A DNA stretch of 21,497 nt from Bacteriovoracaceae bacterium UBA2428 (GTDB lineage: Bacteria; Bdellovibrionota; UBA2428), in the NCBI GenBank assembly GCA_002343545.1, contig DDRA01000071.1, positions 18,795-40,291 of the forward strand. Reading direction: 5' to 3'. Below, one piece after another: positions 20,145-21,497 of the stretch. Both the position numbers and the translations under genes were made by a program. The notes beneath the pieces are model-generated. The model was given only the letters and a program-made list of their open reading frames with translations, made no database searches and was not told the DNA's origin. The stretch's first letter is position 1. The number at the start of each line of letters is the position of its first letter.

Positions 20145-21497
20145 TCAAGTTCCCGCGAATCCGCCGAAGTTGACCGTATCCAGGGTCTGAGAAGTTGCTC
20201 CGTCATTGTAGTTGATGCGCAACAATTCATCCGACATGAACTGCTCTCCTCCGCTAGGCGTCCAGCGCACATCGACCGAGCAATTCGCGCTCGGCGTGAT
20301 CGTCGCTCCGCTGCAAGTGTCGTTTTCGAGAGCCAGCTCCGAGCTGAAGGTGCCCAGCAAATTTAAGGACAATCCCGAGACCGAGCCCCCGCCTTGGTTC
20401 ACGAAGGTCAGCGTGATGACGGCCGAGCCATCGACGGGGCCAAAACCTCCGTCACCGGTGAATGCGTAGGAGTTGCCGATGGAGGCCACGAGCTCACCAA
20501 GGTTCAAAGTGCCTTGGCCCGAGACTCCGCGCGACGCGCTCGTTTGAACGGCCCCGTTATTGTACGAAACCTCAAGGGTGTCCGTCGAAACGACGCCGCT
20601 CGTCGGAGTGAAGCGCAGAATGAGGGTGCACGAGGCGCTCGCGGCGAGCGTTCCGCCGCTCGCGCAAGTTCCGCCCGTGACATAACTGAAAGGCGCCGCG
20701 AGCCCGAGGGCGCCGGTCGAGAGGGTTCCGAGCGTCGCCACGCCCGTTCCCGTGTTGCTAAGGGTCACGGTAAGGTCGTCGGTTTGGCCCACGTTCGTGG
20801 CGTCGAAGCCCAAGGTCCCCGAGGGCGTGATCGTGAGCACGGCGACCGTGCCCGTACCACTCAGCGACGCGGCGGCCGTGGCCGTTCCCGGCTTCGTGTA
20901 CGGAATCGTCAGCGTATCGCTGGCCGCCCCCGCCGCCGTCGGCGTGAACGAAACCCGAAGCGTGCAGCTCGATCCGGCGGCTAAGGATCCGCCACTCACG
21001 CAGCTTCCGCCACTCGCGTAGCTGAACGGCGCCGCGAGCCCTAAGGTCGCGTCACTGAAAGTGCCAAGACCGGCCGACCGATTGCCGCTGTTGCTCACCG
21101 TCACGGTGATGATCGACGAAGTGCCGACCCCCGCGGTCGTGCTGAGCGTTCCCGAAGTGACGAGATTGGCCTCGCGCACGAGCCGCACGTAGCCGCCGAG
21201 CGTGACGCCCACGCCGACGTCATCGACCTGAACGCCGTTGTCGTAGGCGAGCGAAAGCGAGCCGGCAAAGTTACCCGCCGTCCCCGTCGCGAGCGAAACG
21301 GTCAGCGAGCAGGTCGCATTCACGGCCAAGGTCTGGCCCGTCGTGCAAGTCGCCGAGGAGAGAGAGAAAGGCGAATCGAGACCGAGGCCGGCATCCGAGA
21401 TCGTGCCGAGAGTCGCCGCGGCCGTTCCCACGTTCTTCACCGTCAATTCCACGGTGTCCGGGGCCGCGCCCTGATCGGCATCGAGGTCGAAGCGAGA
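20145..21497 (-). CDS. Repeat protein of ASH-like (choice-of-anchor D) Ig modules, 5' truncated
   Basis: The frame is open to the right edge, so the N-terminus lies outside the window; 450 residues are visible. The protein is Ser/Thr/Gly/Ala-rich and made of about four ~112-residue beta-sandwich modules. Each module has a V-x-N-x-G strand (VKNVGT, VSNSGN, LSNTGT, VNQGGG), an L-APFS-like strand and a cysteine pair 11-12 residues apart (visible residues 51/63, 166/178, 278/290, 395/406), then an SFTPT-type strand. This is the pattern of ASH/choice-of-anchor D repeats in secreted and surface proteins, and the paired cysteines suggest a disulfide in each module. No C-terminal sorting signal is seen; it ends NFGGFAGT. 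The DUF2914/barrel gene 7 bp downstream may help export or anchor it. Confidence 0.82.
   Translation of the reverse strand, partial: SRFDLDADQGAAPDTVELTVKNVGTAAATLGTISDAGLGLDSPFSLSSATCTTGQTLAVNATCSLTVSLATGTAGNFAGSLSLAYDNGVQVDDVGVGVTLGGYVRLVREANLVTSGTLSTTAGVGTSSIITVTVSNSGNRSAGLGTFSDATLGLAAPFSYASGGSCVSGGSLAAGSSCTLRVSFTPTAAGAASDTLTIPYTKPGTATAAASLSGTGTVAVLTITPSGTLGFDATNVGQTDDLTVTLSNTGTGVATLGTLSTGALGLAAPFSYVTGGTCASGGTLAASASCTLILRFTPTSGVVSTDTLEVSYNNGAVQTSASRGVSGQGTLNLGELVASIGNSYAFTGDGGFGPVDGSAVITLTFVNQGGGSVSGLSLNLLGTFSSELALENDTCSGATITPSANCSVDVRWTPSGGEQFMSDELLRINYNDGATSQTLDTVNFGGFAGT

Noticed and set aside
20145..21497. Possible tandem DNA repeat or CRISPR-like periodicity
   Set aside because: The periodicity is at protein level (about 112 residues per module) with divergent DNA; there are no short identical repeats and spacers.

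Overview
The window is GC-rich, gene-dense bacterial DNA. Lipoprotein signal peptides, two predicted outer-membrane beta-barrel proteins and many exported proteins point to a Gram-negative cell. A cysteine-poor bL33, SpoVG outside the Firmicutes and many large exported proteins of unknown function would suit a high-GC member of the Bdellovibrionota/Oligoflexia or a myxobacterial relative. That placement is an inference from gene content and style; no rRNA is present to settle it.

Layout. (1) 1-2541: the start of a leftward Rossmann-fold oxidoreductase, cut by the window edge, then a rightward pair made of a TIGR01777/YfcH-type epimerase and an exported family 1 glycosidase. (2) 2544-2619: a perfect 27-bp-arm inverted repeat between convergent genes. 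(3) 2619-5557: two leftward exported genes that both carry the His...Cys signature of caspase-fold (clan CD) peptidases, one clostripain-like and one a lipoprotein. (4) 5658-6542: a rightward EamA/DMT transporter. (5) 6572-10243: two large leftward exported proteins, an unknown lipoprotein and a protein with a DUF4105-like permuted-papain His...Cys pattern. (6) 10485-11603: 4-hydroxyphenylpyruvate dioxygenase. (7) 11742-13628: a TPR plus beta-barrel protein. (8) 13744-15647: rpmG with a strong terminator, then glpD. (9) 15763-17441: a leftward ureohydrolase translationally coupled to a 192-residue unknown. (10) 17601-19125: trxB, spoVG and tRNA-Gln(TTG). (11) 19136-21497: a leftward DUF2914/beta-barrel protein behind a protein of repeated ASH-like Ig modules that runs off the right edge.

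The housekeeping genes (rpmG, glpD, trxB, spoVG, hpd) are ordinary in function. The accessory content is a set of exported proteins, probably in the envelope or periplasm: three putative cysteine hydrolases, a secreted glycosidase, two lipoproteins and two barrel proteins. Many first-in-operon genes have a TATAAT-like box only about 6-10 nt before the start codon and no clear Shine-Dalgarno. Several downstream or operon-internal genes do have one. This suggests that leaderless or near-leaderless transcripts are common here.

No insertion sequence, prophage, CRISPR array or rRNA was seen. No stretch longer than 300 bases lacks a gene; the longest gap is 10244-10484.
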